Shown: in pieces, positions 7,897-17,841 of the stretch
Layout: each line of letters starts with the position of its first letter
How positions within the stretch are numbered: the first letter of the stretch is position 1
NCBI GenBank assembly: GCA_030247555.1
Contig: JAOTSD010000023.1
Location: 1-55,998, forward strand
DNA length: 55,998 bases
Reading direction: 5' to 3'
Origin: Siculibacillus sp.
GTDB taxonomy: Bacteria; Pseudomonadota; Alphaproteobacteria; Rhizobiales; Ancalomicrobiaceae
Translations under genes and position numbers: made by a program
The notes under the pieces: model-generated
Database searches by the model: none
What the model was told of the DNA's origin: nothing
What the model saw: the letters and a program-made list of their open reading frames with translations, nothing else

Positions 7897-9270
7897 TCAG
7901 CCGCCCGGGCGCCAGCTCGACGACGGTGTGCGCATCGTCACCAGTTCCTCCGCCGCGCTCGGATGCAGCGCCATGGTGGCGTCGAAGTCGCCCTTCTTCG
8001 CCCCCATCTTCATCGCCACGGCGACGAGCTGGATCATCTCGGCCGCGTCGGGGCCGACGATGTGGACGCCCGCCACCCGGTCACTCTCGGCCTCGACGAG
8101 GATCTTCATCAGCGTCCGCGCCCCGCGCCCGGCCAGCGTCGCGCGCATCGGCCGGAAGGTCGATCGGTAGACGTCGTGACCGATGCCCTTCGCCCGGAGG
8201 TCCTCCTCGCCGACGCCGACGGTGCCGACCTCGGGCGTGGTGAACACGGCCGTCGGCACCAGATCGTGCGAAACCGCGACGTTCCGACCGCCGAAGACGG
8301 TGTCGGCGAAGGCATGGCCCTCGCGAATCGCCACCGGGGTGAGCGCGACGCGGTCGGTGACGTCGCCGACCGCGTGCAGCCATGGCAGGCGAGTGGCGAA
8401 GACGCCCTCGACCGGGATCGCGCCGTTCTCTGCGAGCTCGAGGCCGACCGTCTCGAGACCGAGCCCGCCGGTGTTCGGCCGCCGACCGATGGCCAGCACG
8501 ATCTCGTCGGCGCCGATCCGCCGGCCGCCCCGCGTCGTGCCGAGAAGCCCGTCCGCGGTCTTCTCCACGGCGGTGAGGCCGTCGCCGGTGACGATGGTGA
8601 TGCCGCGCCCCTCGAGTTCGGCGTGGAGATGACGCCTCACCTCCATGTCGAAGCCGCGCAGGATCTCCTCGCCGCGATAGAGCACCGTCACCTCGGACCC
8701 GAGCCCGGCGAAGATCGAAGCGAATTCGAGCGCGATGTAGGCGCCGCCGACCACCACCAGCCGCTTCGGCAGGCGCTTCAGGTCGAAGAGTTCCTCGGAG
8801 GTGATGCAGTGTTCGGCGCCCGGGAAACCGCCTTCGCGCACCGGCCGCCCCCCCGTGGCGACGAGGACGTGCGCGGCGCTCACCACCCGGCCGTCGCCGA
8901 GACGGACCCGGTTCGGCCCGTCGATCACCGCGCGGGTCCGCAGGATCTCCACCTTCGCCCGATCGAGATTGGCGCCGTAGAGCCCCTCGAGCCGGGCGAT
9001 CTCGCGATCCTTGGCCGCGACGAAGCTCGGCCAGTCGAAGGCGGTCTCGCCGACCGTCCAACCGAAGCCGGCGGCGTCGGAGAAATCGTCGGCGAAGCGC
9101 GAGGCGTAGACCATCAGCTTCTTCGGCACACAGCCGCGGATGACGCAGGTCCCGCCGACCCGATATTCCTCGGCGACGGCGACGCGGGCGCCATGGGTCG
9201 CGGCGATGCGCGCGGCGCGCACGCCCCCGGACCCCGCGCCGATGACGAAGAGATCGTAGTCGAAGCTCAT
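7897..9270 (-). CDS. gor: Glutathione-disulfide reductase
   Basis: This 457-residue flavoprotein disulfide reductase reduces GSSG to GSH with NADPH in the cytoplasm. The FAD-binding GAGSGG is at about residues 11-16, the redox-active pair C42/C47 lies in GGTCVIRGCVPKK, and the C-terminal partner base is in ALHPSAAEELV. Two arginines six residues apart after the second Rossmann motif (VLYRGEEILRGFD) match the NADPH 2'-phosphate site of glutathione reductases. Odd: the dinucleotide fold reads VVVGGAYIALEF, with Ala replacing the second Gly of GxGxxA. It lies downstream of rpiA and the DUF2059 gene in a gene order I recall from other Hyphomicrobiales. GSH is the cofactor of the formaldehyde pathway at 13.4-16 kb. 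Confidence 0.93.
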   Translation of the reverse strand: MSFDYDLFVIGAGSGGVRAARIAATHGARVAVAEEYRVGGTCVIRGCVPKKLMVYASRFADDFSDAAGFGWTVGETAFDWPSFVAAKDREIARLEGLYGANLDRAKVEILRTRAVIDGPNRVRLGDGRVVSAAHVLVATGGRPVREGGFPGAEHCITSEELFDLKRLPKRLVVVGGAYIALEFASIFAGLGSEVTVLYRGEEILRGFDMEVRRHLHAELEGRGITIVTGDGLTAVEKTADGLLGTTRGGRRIGADEIVLAIGRRPNTGGLGLETVGLELAENGAIPVEGVFATRLPWLHAVGDVTDRVALTPVAIREGHAFADTVFGGRNVAVSHDLVPTAVFTTPEVGTVGVGEEDLRAKGIGHDVYRSTFRPMRATLAGRGARTLMKILVEAESDRVAGVHIVGPDAAEMIQLVAVAMKMGAKKGDFDATMALHPSAAEELVTMRTPSSSWRPGG

Positions 9271-9472
9271 CGAGGCACTCCCGTCCCGTCCCGCTCCACC
9301 CGAGGCGCGGGCGTCGGCCGCGGCCGACGAAACGAAGCGCCGGCGATCGTCTCCACGACCGCCGGCGCGTGATGGATCGAGGCCTGAGCCTCCGGCGTCT
9401 TCGAACCCCGAGCCGCCGCGTTTCGGCGAGCTGGCGGGTGTCCCGATCCGTTCGCCACCCCCGAAGCGGGCG

Positions 9473-9982
9473 TCAGAGATCGACGCCGCGCTTCTTCATC
9501 TCGGCACGCACCTTGGTGAGCATCTCGTCGCCGATCTTCTTCTGCCAGACCTGGGCCGCCATGCCGAGGGCCTGGCCGATCGCCGGGATCTCCTTGGTGA
9601 ACTTCTGGCCGACCGGCGAGCCGTAGAACTTGGCGATCTCGTCGAGCTCTTCCTTGGTGAAGCGACCCGCCCAGACTTCCTGGACCTGCTGGTTGAGTTC
9701 CGCCCGCTTCGGCGCGAGTTCGAGCGCCACGGCGTTGGTCACTTCCTCGATCTGGGTCGAAGCGGCCGGGGCACGGCGCACCAGCGCCTGCTTGGTCTGG
9801 GCGGCGATGCCGATCAGGATTTCGTCGAAGCCTTCGGTCACCTTGGCGGCGGCGATGGCGTTGCGCGCCGCGGCGAGGTGCTCCTTGGTGTAGGTCTCGG
9901 CCATCGCCGCGGTCGACAGGCCGACCACGAAGGCGGCGGTCGCGCCGAGGAGAGCGAGGCGGGAAGTGATCCGGTCGATCAT
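9473..9982 (-). CDS. DUF2059 exported protein
   Basis: This 169-residue protein has a clear signal peptide (hydrophobic residues about 8-27, cleavage near AMA-ETY), so it is periplasmic. The C-terminal half (WAGRFTKEELDEIAKFYGSPVGQKFTKEIPAI) is the DUF2059 motif, with its helix pair and the conserved FY.SP.G..F. Function is unknown for the family. It sits 63 nt downstream of rpiA and 202 nt upstream of gor on the same strand, so it may be part of an rpiA operon; the 202-nt gap leaves room for a separate gor promoter. Confidence 0.88.
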   Translation of the reverse strand: MIDRITSRLALLGATAAFVVGLSTAAMAETYTKEHLAAARNAIAAAKVTEGFDEILIGIAAQTKQALVRRAPAASTQIEEVTNAVALELAPKRAELNQQVQEVWAGRFTKEELDEIAKFYGSPVGQKFTKEIPAIGQALGMAAQVWQKKIGDEMLTKVRAEMKKRGVDL

Positions 9983-10045
9983 CGATTGCTCCGTTCAGGT
10001 CTCGAATACTTGGAGACGGCGCTGGGCGACCGTCGCTCGTGTCGT

Positions 10046-10738
10046 TCAGGGATGGAGGATGTCGACACCATCGGCGCGCGCCACCACCGCCGCCGTGGCG
10101 AGGCCGATGAACAGGCCGTGTTCGACCACCCCGGGAATCTCGAAGAGGGCGCGGGACAGCTTCTCTGGATCGGGAATCCGGCGAAAAGATGCATCGACGA
10201 TCCAGTGTCCGCCGTCGGTGACGAAGGTCGAACCGTCGGCGGTCCGTCTGAGTTCCACCGGGCCGGTGAGGCCGAGAGCGCCGGCGGCGTCGACGATCTT
10301 CGACCGCGTCGAGCCGAAGCCGAAGGGATTGACCTCGATCGGCAGCGGGAAGGCACCGATCGGATCGACCACCTTCGAGGTGTCGGCGATCACCACCATG
10401 CGTGTCGAGGCCGCCGCGACGATCTTCTCGCGCAGCAGCGCTCCGCCGCCGCCCTTGACCAGCACGAGGCCGGGGCCGATCTCGTCGGCGCCGTCGACGG
10501 TGAGATCGAGCTTCGGCAGTTGCTCGAGCGTGGCCAGACGGATGCCGAGCGAGCCGGCCAGCGCCGCGGTGCGCTCCGAGGTCGGCACGCCGACCACGTC
10601 GAGCCCGACGGCGACCTTCTCGGCGAGCAGCTTGACGAACTCGTCGGCGGTCGAGCCGGTGCCGAGCCCGAGCTTCATCCCCTGCTCGACGAAATCGAGG
10701 GCCGCGGCGGCGGCTCGGCGTTTCAGATCGGCGCTCAT
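10046..10738 (-). CDS. rpiA: Ribose-5-phosphate isomerase A
   Basis: This 230-residue enzyme interconverts ribose-5-phosphate and ribulose-5-phosphate in the non-oxidative pentose phosphate pathway. The substrate loop [15 protein letters not shown], the motif [10 protein letters not shown] and the catalytic [13 protein letters not shown] are all intact. The length is normal for RpiA. The start at 10738 is supported by GGGAGGA upstream (GGCCGGGAGGAACGAC before ATG). It is divergent from gph across 230 nt. Confidence 0.95.
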   Translation of the reverse strand: MSADLKRRAAAAALDFVEQGMKLGLGTGSTADEFVKLLAEKVAVGLDVVGVPTSERTAALAGSLGIRLATLEQLPKLDLTVDGADEIGPGLVLVKGGGGALLREKIVAAASTRMVVIADTSKVVDPIGAFPLPIEVNPFGFGSTRSKIVDAAGALGLTGPVELRRTADGSTFVTDGGHWIVDASFRRIPDPEKLSRALFEIPGVVEHGLFIGLATAAVVARADGVDILHP

Positions 10739-10968
10739 GTCGTTCCTCCCGGCCCGTCTCGCCGCGGGCCGGCCGAGGGTGGAAACGGGTCGCGTCTCCA
10801 TAGCGCAGCCGCCGCCGGCTCGCCAGTCCCCCGCATTCGCCGCCCCCGTCCGGCGTCGTCTCGCCGCACGAGGGCGGGCGCGACTCCACTTCGTCACGAA
10901 ATGCACTAGGGTCCACCGCTCCTCACACCGGCGCGACCCGCGCCCAGCCGTGGAAGACCCGCCCGACC

Positions 10969-11649
10969 ATGACCGCTCCGCTCCTCGTCCTCGACCTCGA
11001 CGGCACGCTCGTCGACACCGCCGACGATCTGATCTCGACCCTCAACGTCGTCCTCGCCGGCGAGGGGCTGGCGCCGATGACCCGCGACGACGCCGGTTCG
11101 CTGCTCGGCGCCGGGGCCAAGGCGATGATCGAGCGCGGCTTCCGCCTCGCCGGCGCGCCGCTCGACGGTGCCACCCTCGATCGCCTCTTCGCCGCCTTTC
11201 TGCCGATCTACGAAGCCCGCATCGCCGAGCAGAGCCGGCCCTTCCCCGGGGCGGTCGCCGCGCTCGACCGCTTCGCCGCGGCCGGCTGGAAACTCGCGGT
11301 GTGCACCAACAAGCTCGAAGGACTGTCGCGCCGGCTCCTCGACGAACTGGTGCTCACCTCGCGCTTCGCCGCGATCTGTGGCGGCGACACCTTCCCGGTC
11401 CGCAAGCCCGACGCCGCCCATCTCATCGGCACCATCGCGCGCGCCGGCGGCGATCCGGCCCGCACCGTCATGGTCGGCGACAGCGCGACCGACGTGAATG
11501 CGGCGAAGAACGCCGGGGTGCCGGTCGTCGGCGTCACCTTCGGATATACCGAGGCCCCGGTGGCGACCTTCGGTCCCGACGCCGTGGTCGACCATTTCGA
11601 CGACCTGTGGGACGCCGTCGAACGCATCGTGGCGACGCGACAGGGTTGA
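10969..11649 (+). CDS. gph: Phosphoglycolate phosphatase (HAD family)
   Basis: This 226-residue HAD hydrolase dephosphorylates 2-phosphoglycolate formed by Rubisco oxygenation or DNA 3'-end repair. HAD motif I is DLDGTLVDT (nucleophile Asp near residue 9), motif II is CTNK, motif III is KPDAAHL and motif IV is MVGDSATD. The helical cap lies between motifs I and II. It is divergent from rpiA, a neighbourhood I recall from other Hyphomicrobiales. A pyrimidine-nucleotidase-like HAD activity cannot be excluded, but motif spacing favours Gph. Confidence 0.9.
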   Translation: MTAPLLVLDLDGTLVDTADDLISTLNVVLAGEGLAPMTRDDAGSLLGAGAKAMIERGFRLAGAPLDGATLDRLFAAFLPIYEARIAEQSRPFPGAVAALDRFAAAGWKLAVCTNKLEGLSRRLLDELVLTSRFAAICGGDTFPVRKPDAAHLIGTIARAGGDPARTVMVGDSATDVNAAKNAGVPVVGVTFGYTEAPVATFGPDAVVDHFDDLWDAVERIVATRQG

Positions 11650-11775
11650 CGCCGAGTTGCGTCGACCCCCCTTTCTGGTCGTCGAACGTGGAAGTATTCG
11701 TCGATAATATTCCTTCACGCGAAGTTAAAACGTGAGTCTTCGAATCTTACCGTACCGTGTGAGAGGAGACTTGCG

Positions 11776-11943
11776 ATGTTTCGAGTATCGTGGAAACGGT
11801 TCGTTGACGATGTCGGCGCTGCGACGGCGATGGAATACGGTCTGATCGCCGCGCTCGTGGTGACCGCGATCGTCGGAGGCGTGACTCTGCTCGGCACCAA
11901 TGCCGGCGCGACCTACACGACGATCGCCAGCAAAGTGAAATGA
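11776..11943 (+). CDS. Flp/Fap-type (type IVb) pilin, orphan
   Basis: This 55-residue protein has a short basic leader (MFRVSWKRFVDD), then VGAATAMEYGLIAALVV and one hydrophobic helix, and ends in TTIASKVK. This is the layout of Flp pilins, which are cleaved by a TadV/CpaA-type prepilin peptidase and form tight-adherence pili. The family normally has G|ATA-x-EY, with Glu at +5. Here there are two Ala after the Gly, so cleavage after Gly would put Glu at +6. GGAG lies 8 nt upstream, in a locally AT-rich promoter region (11690-11775). No tad/cpa genes are in the window, so assembly genes must be elsewhere. Confidence 0.88.
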   Translation: MFRVSWKRFVDDVGAATAMEYGLIAALVVTAIVGGVTLLGTNAGATYTTIASKVK

Positions 11944-11949
11944 GATCGA

Positions 11950-11979
11950 GGCCCGTCCCGGAGCCTTCCGGGGCGGGCC
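11950..11979 (+). terminator. Terminator hairpin after the Flp pilin gene
   Basis: A stem of 13 pairs (one of them T-G) runs from GGCCCGTCCCGGA to TCCGGGGCGGGCC around a 4-nt loop and is followed by GTCTTCG. It starts 6 nt after the pilin stop and also separates it from the convergent rpe gene. Confidence 0.75.
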
Positions 11980-11995
11980 GTCTTCGCCGTTTCGC

Positions 11996-12688
11996 TCAGA
12001 CTTCGATGGTCTCGCCGCGGCCGCGGGCGATCTCGGCACGCATCGCGGCGATGATGCCCGGGTAATCCGGCTTGCCGAAGATCGCCGATCCCGCGACGAA
12101 GGCGTCGACGCCCGCCGCCGCGATCTCCGCGATGTTGTCGACCTTGACGCCGCCGTCGATCTCGAGCCGGATCGGCCTGCCCGAGGCCTCGATCCGCTCC
12201 TTCACCGCCCGCGCCTTGTCGAGCACGTGCGGGATGAACGACTGCCCGCCGAAGCCGGGGTTGACCGACATGAGAAGGATCATGTCGACCCGGTCCATCA
12301 CCCAGTCGAGCACCGTGAGCGGTGTCGCCGGATTGAGCACCAGCCCCGCCTCGGCGCCCTTCTTGGCGATCAGGTCGAGCGACCGATCGACGTGCGGGCT
12401 CGCCTCGGGATGGAAGGTGACGATGTCGGCCCCGGCCTCGCAGAACATCTCGATCATCCGATCGACCGGCTCCACCATCAGATGCACGTCGATCGGCGCC
12501 TTGGTGAGGCCCCGGATCGCTTGGAGCACCAGCGGCCCGATGGTGAGGTTGGGGACGTAGTGGTTGTCCATCACGTCGAAATGGATCCAGTCCGCCCCGG
12601 CGGCGAGCACGTTCGTCACCTCCTCGCCGAGCCGGGCGAAATCGGCCGAGAGGATCGACGGGGCGATGATGGGGGGAAACTTGGACAT
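11996..12688 (-). CDS. rpe: Ribulose-phosphate 3-epimerase
   Basis: This 230-residue TIM-barrel enzyme interconverts ribulose-5-phosphate and xylulose-5-phosphate. Conserved features are [14 protein letters not shown] at the N-terminus (catalytic Asp), [17 protein letters not shown] with metal-binding His and Asp, [19 protein letters not shown] and [12 protein letters not shown]. The length is standard. The start at 12688 gives the canonical N-terminus, although the upstream purine tract (GAGAGACCC) is a weak ribosome-binding site. Together with rpiA it supplies both pentose phosphate interconversions in one 3-kb stretch. Confidence 0.95.
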   Translation of the reverse strand: MSKFPPIIAPSILSADFARLGEEVTNVLAAGADWIHFDVMDNHYVPNLTIGPLVLQAIRGLTKAPIDVHLMVEPVDRMIEMFCEAGADIVTFHPEASPHVDRSLDLIAKKGAEAGLVLNPATPLTVLDWVMDRVDMILLMSVNPGFGGQSFIPHVLDKARAVKERIEASGRPIRLEIDGGVKVDNIAEIAAAGVDAFVAGSAIFGKPDYPGIIAAMRAEIARGRGETIEV

Positions 12689-12825
12689 GGATCGGGTCTC
12701 TCGTGGGGACGACACAGGATCGCCGCCACGAAGCCCATCCCGCCCGCCGGAGTCAATCCGTCCGCTGTGCCCGCCCACCGCGCCCGACCGCGCCGTAACC
12801 CCGCGTTTACCATGGCGTCGGCACG

Positions 12826-13353
12826 ATGCCCGCCATGGAGCTCACCCCGACCATCCTCCGCCGTCTGCGGAAGGTCCTCCTCGCGATCTCTCCCGCCGTG
12901 ATCGGGATCGTCGCCGGAGAGGCGTGCGCGGCCACCGCCAACACCAATCTCGGCGTCACGCTGACGATCTCGGCGCAATGCGTGGTCGCCGGTGGCGCGG
13001 TGGCCTTCGGCCCGCAGGGCGTGCTGTCGTCGATCATCGACAGCAACGGTTCCTTCTCGGTGACCTGTACCTCCGGCACGCCCTATTCGATCGGGCTCGA
13101 CCAGGGTCTCTTCGGTCTGCTCGTCTCGGCCCGCAAGATGCGCTCGTCCACGACCGGCGCCGAGGTCTCCTACGCGCTCTACCTGGACGCCGCCCGCACC
13201 CTCAACTGGGGCAATCTCATCGGCTCGCTGCTGTCCAACACCGGCACCGGCGATACCCAGACGATCAACGTCTACGGTCGGATACTGCCGCAAGCCACCC
13301 CGGCGGCCGCGTCGGACTACACCGACACGGTGACCATCTCCGTCTCCTACTGA
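12826..13353 (+). CDS. Spore coat U (SCPU) domain protein, Csu-type pilin-like
   Basis: This 175-residue protein has a basic start and a hydrophobic signal segment (about residues 14-34, cleavage near CAA-TAN). The mature part is a beta-rich SCPU domain: [13 protein letters not shown], then [18 protein letters not shown], and the C-terminal donor-strand-like [15 protein letters not shown] proteins are subunits of archaic (Csu-type) chaperone-usher pili, where two Cys form a disulfide. No chaperone or usher gene is adjacent, which is unusual. The exact start is uncertain (ATG at 12826 or 12835), with no strong ribosome-binding site. Confidence 0.85.
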   Translation: MPAMELTPTILRRLRKVLLAISPAVIGIVAGEACAATANTNLGVTLTISAQCVVAGGAVAFGPQGVLSSIIDSNGSFSVTCTSGTPYSIGLDQGLFGLLVSARKMRSSTTGAEVSYALYLDAARTLNWGNLIGSLLSNTGTGDTQTINVYGRILPQATPAAASDYTDTVTISVSY

Positions 13354-13418
13354 CCGTCCCGTCGACCACTGCCGGCCCCGAGGGCACCGCGCTTTGGGCG
13401 CCGGCGCGCATCATCGCG

Positions 13419-13446
13419 TTGACATACTCCAGGGAGTATCTGTAGC
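13419..13446 (+). promoter_or_regulatory. frmR promoter with overlapping FrmR-type operator dyad
   Basis: A consensus-like -35 (TTGACA, 13419-13424) is followed at 17 bp by a weak -10 (around 13442-13447). Overlapping the spacer is a perfect dyad, ATACTCC-AG-GGAGTAT (13424-13439). CsoR/RcnR/FrmR repressors bind dyads of the ATA-C/G-tract-TAT type. The position between -35 and -10 fits repression by blocking RNA polymerase, released by formaldehyde. A GGAGG lies 6 nt before the frmR ATG. Confidence 0.78.
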
Positions 13447-13465
13447 CTCATCGGTGGAGGGCGCG

Positions 13466-13756
13466 ATGCCACATTCGCCGGAGGACAAGAAGCGCGCATT
13501 GGCACGCCTCGCCCGCATCGCCGGGCAGGTGGCGGCGCTGCGGCGTGCCATCGAGGCGGGCACCGACTGCAGTCCCTTGCTGCAACAGATCGCGGCGCTG
13601 CGCGGCGCGGTCGGCGGCCTGATGGCCGAGGTCATCGAGAGCCACCTGAAGGAAACGCTGGCGCGCTCCGGTGCGTCGGCCGAACCGCCGCCGGATGCGG
13701 CATCCGACGCCGAACTCGACGGCGTCCTACGCATTCTCAGGACCTACTTGACGTAA
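13466..13756 (+). CDS. frmR: FrmR-type formaldehyde-responsive transcriptional repressor
   Basis: This 96-residue all-helical DUF156 (CsoR/RcnR/FrmR) protein carries Pro2, Cys35 (in GTDCSPLLQQ) and His60 (in ESHLKETL). In E. coli FrmR the Pro2 amine and Cys35 thiol are crosslinked by formaldehyde as a methylene bridge, which releases DNA. Retention of both residues, plus the frmA/frmB-type genes behind it, argues for a formaldehyde rather than a copper or nickel sensor. The start at 13466 gives the required MP N-terminus. The protein has an extra C-terminal tail (about residues 66-85, Pro/Ala-rich) before a last helix. It most likely represses its own operon through the dyad at 13424-13439. 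Confidence 0.92.
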   Translation: MPHSPEDKKRALARLARIAGQVAALRRAIEAGTDCSPLLQQIAALRGAVGGLMAEVIESHLKETLARSGASAEPPPDAASDAELDGVLRILRTYLT

Positions 13757-14908
<1,152 letters not shown>

Positions 14909-14979
14909 GCGGGTCGAAGACGCCTCGACGCGCGAAGGCGGAGAGCCGGTCTTCGGTCGCCTACCTCGCTCCGCGGTTT

Positions 14980-15100
14980 CCCTCCCCCCTTGTGGGGGAG
15001 GGGTGGGGCGGGGGGTATGCGGCAGATCCTCATGCTCCGAGATCGCGGTGAGGCCGAGTACCCCTCGCTCTGTCTCTCCCCACAGGGGGGGGGAGAGGAC
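14980..15100. repeat. G-rich palindromic repeat pair inside the frm operon
   Basis: Two inverted C-run/G-run hairpins lie at 14980-15003 (CCCTCCCCCCTTGTGGGGGAGGGG) and 15074-15099 (CTCTCCCCACAGGGGGGGGGAGAG), resembling the pair at 442-580. They fill most of the 252-nt gap between frmA and the hydrolase gene. They could modulate mRNA stability or reduce readthrough between the two genes. Confidence 0.55.
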
Positions 15101-15160
15101 CGGATGAGGGCGCCTTCGTCACTCGATAACTCTGCCTCGATGCACTCCCGGAGGTTTCCC

Positions 15161-16003
15161 ATGTCTCTCGACATCGTCTCCCAATCCAAGTGCTTCGGCG
15201 GCACCCAGGCGACCTGTCGCCACGCCTCGACCGAGACCGGCTGCGACATGCGCTTTGCCGTCTTCACCCCGCCGCAGGCCGCTCATCGGCCGGTGCCGGT
15301 GGTGTGGTTCCTCTCCGGGCTCACCTGCACGGAAGAGAACTTCACCGTGAAGGCCGGCGCCCAGCGCGTCGCCGCCGAGCGCGGCCTGATGCTGATCGCT
15401 CCCGATACTTCGCCTCGCGGCGAGGGGGTCCCCGACGACCCGGCGGGCGCTTACGACTTCGGCCTCGGCGCCGGCTTCTATGTCGACGCCACCCGGGAAC
15501 CGTGGTCGAAGCACTACCGCATGCGCTCGTATCTCGAGCGCGAGCTGCCGGCGCTGGTCGGGCGCGAACTGCCGGTCGACATGATGCGCCAGGGCATCAT
15601 GGGCCATTCGATGGGCGGCCACGGCGCGCTCACCATCGCGCTGCGCGAGCCCGCCCGCTTCCGTGCCGTCTCCGCCTTCGCCCCGATCGTCTCTCCGATG
15701 AACTGCCCGTGGGGTGAGAAGGCGCTCACCGGCTATCTCGGGCCGAACCGAGCGATGTGGCGCACCTACGACGCCTGCGCCCTGATCGAGGACGGGGCGC
15801 GGCTCCCCGCCCTCCTGGTCGACCAGGGCACCGCCGACGGCTTCCTCGCCAGCCAGTTGAAGCCCGAGCTGCTCGAGGCGGCCTGCGAGAAGGCCGAGAT
15901 CCCCCTGACGCTGCGCCGCCAGGACGGCTACGACCACTCCTATTTCTTCATCGCCAGCTTCATGGCGGATCACTTGCGGTGGCACGCCGAGCGGCTGGGG
16001 TGA
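15161..16003 (+). CDS. fghA: S-formylglutathione hydrolase
   Basis: This 280-residue esterase-D-type alpha/beta hydrolase releases formate and GSH from S-formylglutathione, the second step of formaldehyde oxidation. The nucleophile Ser lies in GHSMGGHG, the oxyanion region in FLSGLTCTEENF, the catalytic Asp in LLVDQGTADGF and the His in GYDHSYFFI. The start at 15161 has GGAGG 6 nt upstream and gives the canonical N-terminus (MSLDIVSQSKCFGG). It follows frmA after a gap with palindromic repeats and precedes fhs by 104 nt. Confidence 0.96.
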   Translation: MSLDIVSQSKCFGGTQATCRHASTETGCDMRFAVFTPPQAAHRPVPVVWFLSGLTCTEENFTVKAGAQRVAAERGLMLIAPDTSPRGEGVPDDPAGAYDFGLGAGFYVDATREPWSKHYRMRSYLERELPALVGRELPVDMMRQGIMGHSMGGHGALTIALREPARFRAVSAFAPIVSPMNCPWGEKALTGYLGPNRAMWRTYDACALIEDGARLPALLVDQGTADGFLASQLKPELLEAACEKAEIPLTLRRQDGYDHSYFFIASFMADHLRWHAERLG

Positions 16004-16107
16004 GGCCGTCGGCCTCCGCCGGTGATGATCCGGCAGGGCCCGAGCTTTCTTTTCGGCCGCCGTCGGAGTAGTCGCAGGGCGGATCCAGTCTCCGGGAGCC
16101 TCCCGCC

Positions 16108-17781
16108 TTGAAGACCGACATCGAAATCGCCCGCGCCGCGCGTCTGTCGCCGATCGTCGAGATCGCGGCCAAGCTCGGCATCCCGGAGGAGGCACTCTCG
16201 CTCTACGGGCGCCACATCGCCAAGGTCGATCCCGAACGCTTCGACGGTGTCCGCAGGCCGACCGGCAAGCTGGTGCTGGTCACCGCCATCTCGCCCACCC
16301 CGGCCGGCGAGGGCAAGACGACGACCACCGTCGGTCTCGGCGACGGGCTGACCCGTCTCGGCCGGCGCGCCGCGATCGCGCTGCGCGAGCCCTCGCTCGG
16401 CCCCTGTTTCGGCATGAAGGGGGGCGCCGCCGGCGGCGGCATGGCGCAAGTGGCGCCGATGGAGGCGATCAACCTCCATTTCACCGGCGACTTCCACGCC
16501 ATCGGCGCCGCCAACAATCTCCTCTCGGCGATGCTCGACAATCACCTCTACTGGGGCAACGAGCTCGGCATCGACCTCCGGCGCATCTTCTGGCGTCGCG
16601 CGCTCGACATGAACGACCGCGGTCTGCGCGAGATCGTCTCCTCGCTCGGCGGCGTGTCGAACGGCTTCCCGCGCGAGGACGGCTTCGACATCACGGTGGC
16701 CTCCGAGGTGATGGCGGTGTTCTGCCTCGCCATCGACCTCGCCGATCTCGAGCGCCGGCTCGGCGCCATCGTCGTCGCCCAGACACGCGACAAGTCGCCG
16801 GTCACCGCCGCCGACCTGAAGGCCGCCGGCGCCATGACCGTGCTGCTGCGCGACGCCTTCGCCCCCAATCTGGTGCAGACGCTGGAGGGCACGCCGGCCT
16901 TCGTCCACGGTGGTCCCTTCGCCAACATCGCCCACGGCTGCAATTCGCTCATCGCCACCCGCACCGCCCTCGACCTCGCCGACATCGTCGTCACCGAGGC
17001 CGGCTTCGGCGCCGATCTCGGGGCGGAGAAGTTCTTCGACATCAAGTGTCGGCAGGGCGGGCTGACGCCCTCCGCGGTGGTGCTGGTGGCCACCGTCCGG
17101 GCACTCAAGATGCACGGCGGCGCCGAGCGCCGGGACCTCGGCCGCGAGGATCTCGGCGCGCTCGGCCGCGGCTTCGCCAACCTCGACCGCCATCTCGCCA
17201 ACCTGAAACGCTTCGGCCTGCCGATCGTCGTGGCGGTCAACCGCTTCGAGACCGACACGGCGGCCGAACTCGCCGCGGTGGTCGCCCACTGCCGGGCTCA
17301 CGGCGTCGAGGCCCACGGGTGCGACCACTGGGCCGAAGGCGGGGCCGGGGCGATCGATCTCGCCGAGGCGGTCGCCCGCACCGTCGATCTGCCGCGGTCC
17401 GGGTCGCATTTCCGCACCCTCTATGCCGACGAGGTGTCGCTCGTCGACAAGATCCGCACCATCGCTCAGGACATCTACGGCGCCGGCACGGTCGAGTTCG
17501 CGCCGCGGGCCAAGGAACTGCTGGCCGAATGGCAGGCGGTGGGCCACGGTCACCTACCGGTGTGCATGGCCAAGACCCAGTATTCGTTCTCCACCGATCC
17601 GGCCAAGCTCGGCGCGCCCGAGGGCCATCGCGTCGCGGTGCGCGAAGTGCGGCTCTCCGCCGGCGCGGGCTTCATCGTGGCGATCTGCGGTGACGTCATG
17701 ACCATGCCGGGTCTGCCGCGCCACCCCGCCGCCGAACAGATCCGCATCGGCGAGGACGGGTTCACCGTCGGCCTCTTCTGA
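16108..17781 (+). CDS. fhs: Formate-tetrahydrofolate ligase, TTG start
   Basis: This 557-residue enzyme makes 10-formyl-THF from formate, THF and ATP. The P-loop-like [18 protein letters not shown] lies at about residues 64-81, with [19 protein letters not shown] and the C-terminal [11 protein letters not shown] motif intact. The start codon is TTG: the canonical N-terminus ([15 protein letters not shown]) begins immediately after it and there is no in-frame ATG nearby. Its ribosome-binding site GGGAG lies inside a small palindrome (CGGGAGCCTCCCG, 16092-16104), which may limit initiation. Downstream of the formaldehyde genes it captures the formate they produce, either for biosynthesis or for a serine-cycle-like route. 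Also called ftfL in methylotrophs. Confidence 0.95.
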   Translation: MKTDIEIARAARLSPIVEIAAKLGIPEEALSLYGRHIAKVDPERFDGVRRPTGKLVLVTAISPTPAGEGKTTTTVGLGDGLTRLGRRAAIALREPSLGPCFGMKGGAAGGGMAQVAPMEAINLHFTGDFHAIGAANNLLSAMLDNHLYWGNELGIDLRRIFWRRALDMNDRGLREIVSSLGGVSNGFPREDGFDITVASEVMAVFCLAIDLADLERRLGAIVVAQTRDKSPVTAADLKAAGAMTVLLRDAFAPNLVQTLEGTPAFVHGGPFANIAHGCNSLIATRTALDLADIVVTEAGFGADLGAEKFFDIKCRQGGLTPSAVVLVATVRALKMHGGAERRDLGREDLGALGRGFANLDRHLANLKRFGLPIVVAVNRFETDTAAELAAVVAHCRAHGVEAHGCDHWAEGGAGAIDLAEAVARTVDLPRSGSHFRTLYADEVSLVDKIRTIAQDIYGAGTVEFAPRAKELLAEWQAVGHGHLPVCMAKTQYSFSTDPAKLGAPEGHRVAVREVRLSAGAGFIVAICGDVMTMPGLPRHPAAEQIRIGEDGFTVGLF

Positions 17782-17798
17782 TCCTCGCTCGCGGCCAC

Positions 17799-17838
17799 GA
17801 CGAAACGGCCGGCGCGTCGCCGCGCCGGCCGTGTCGTC
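17799..17838. terminator. Bidirectional terminator between fhs and gntR-type gene
   Basis: A perfect 12-bp stem (ACGGCCGGCGCG with its complement, 17805-17832) around TCGC is extended by ACGA/TCGT outside a 1-nt mismatch. It lies between two convergent stop codons and can serve both strands. Confidence 0.85.
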
Positions 17839-17841
17839 GGG

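Noticed and set aside
5155-9372. 1405-codon open frame opposite kup and gor
   Set aside because: It spans two well-supported genes on the other strand and its translation has no recognisable domain. It is a GC-driven shadow.
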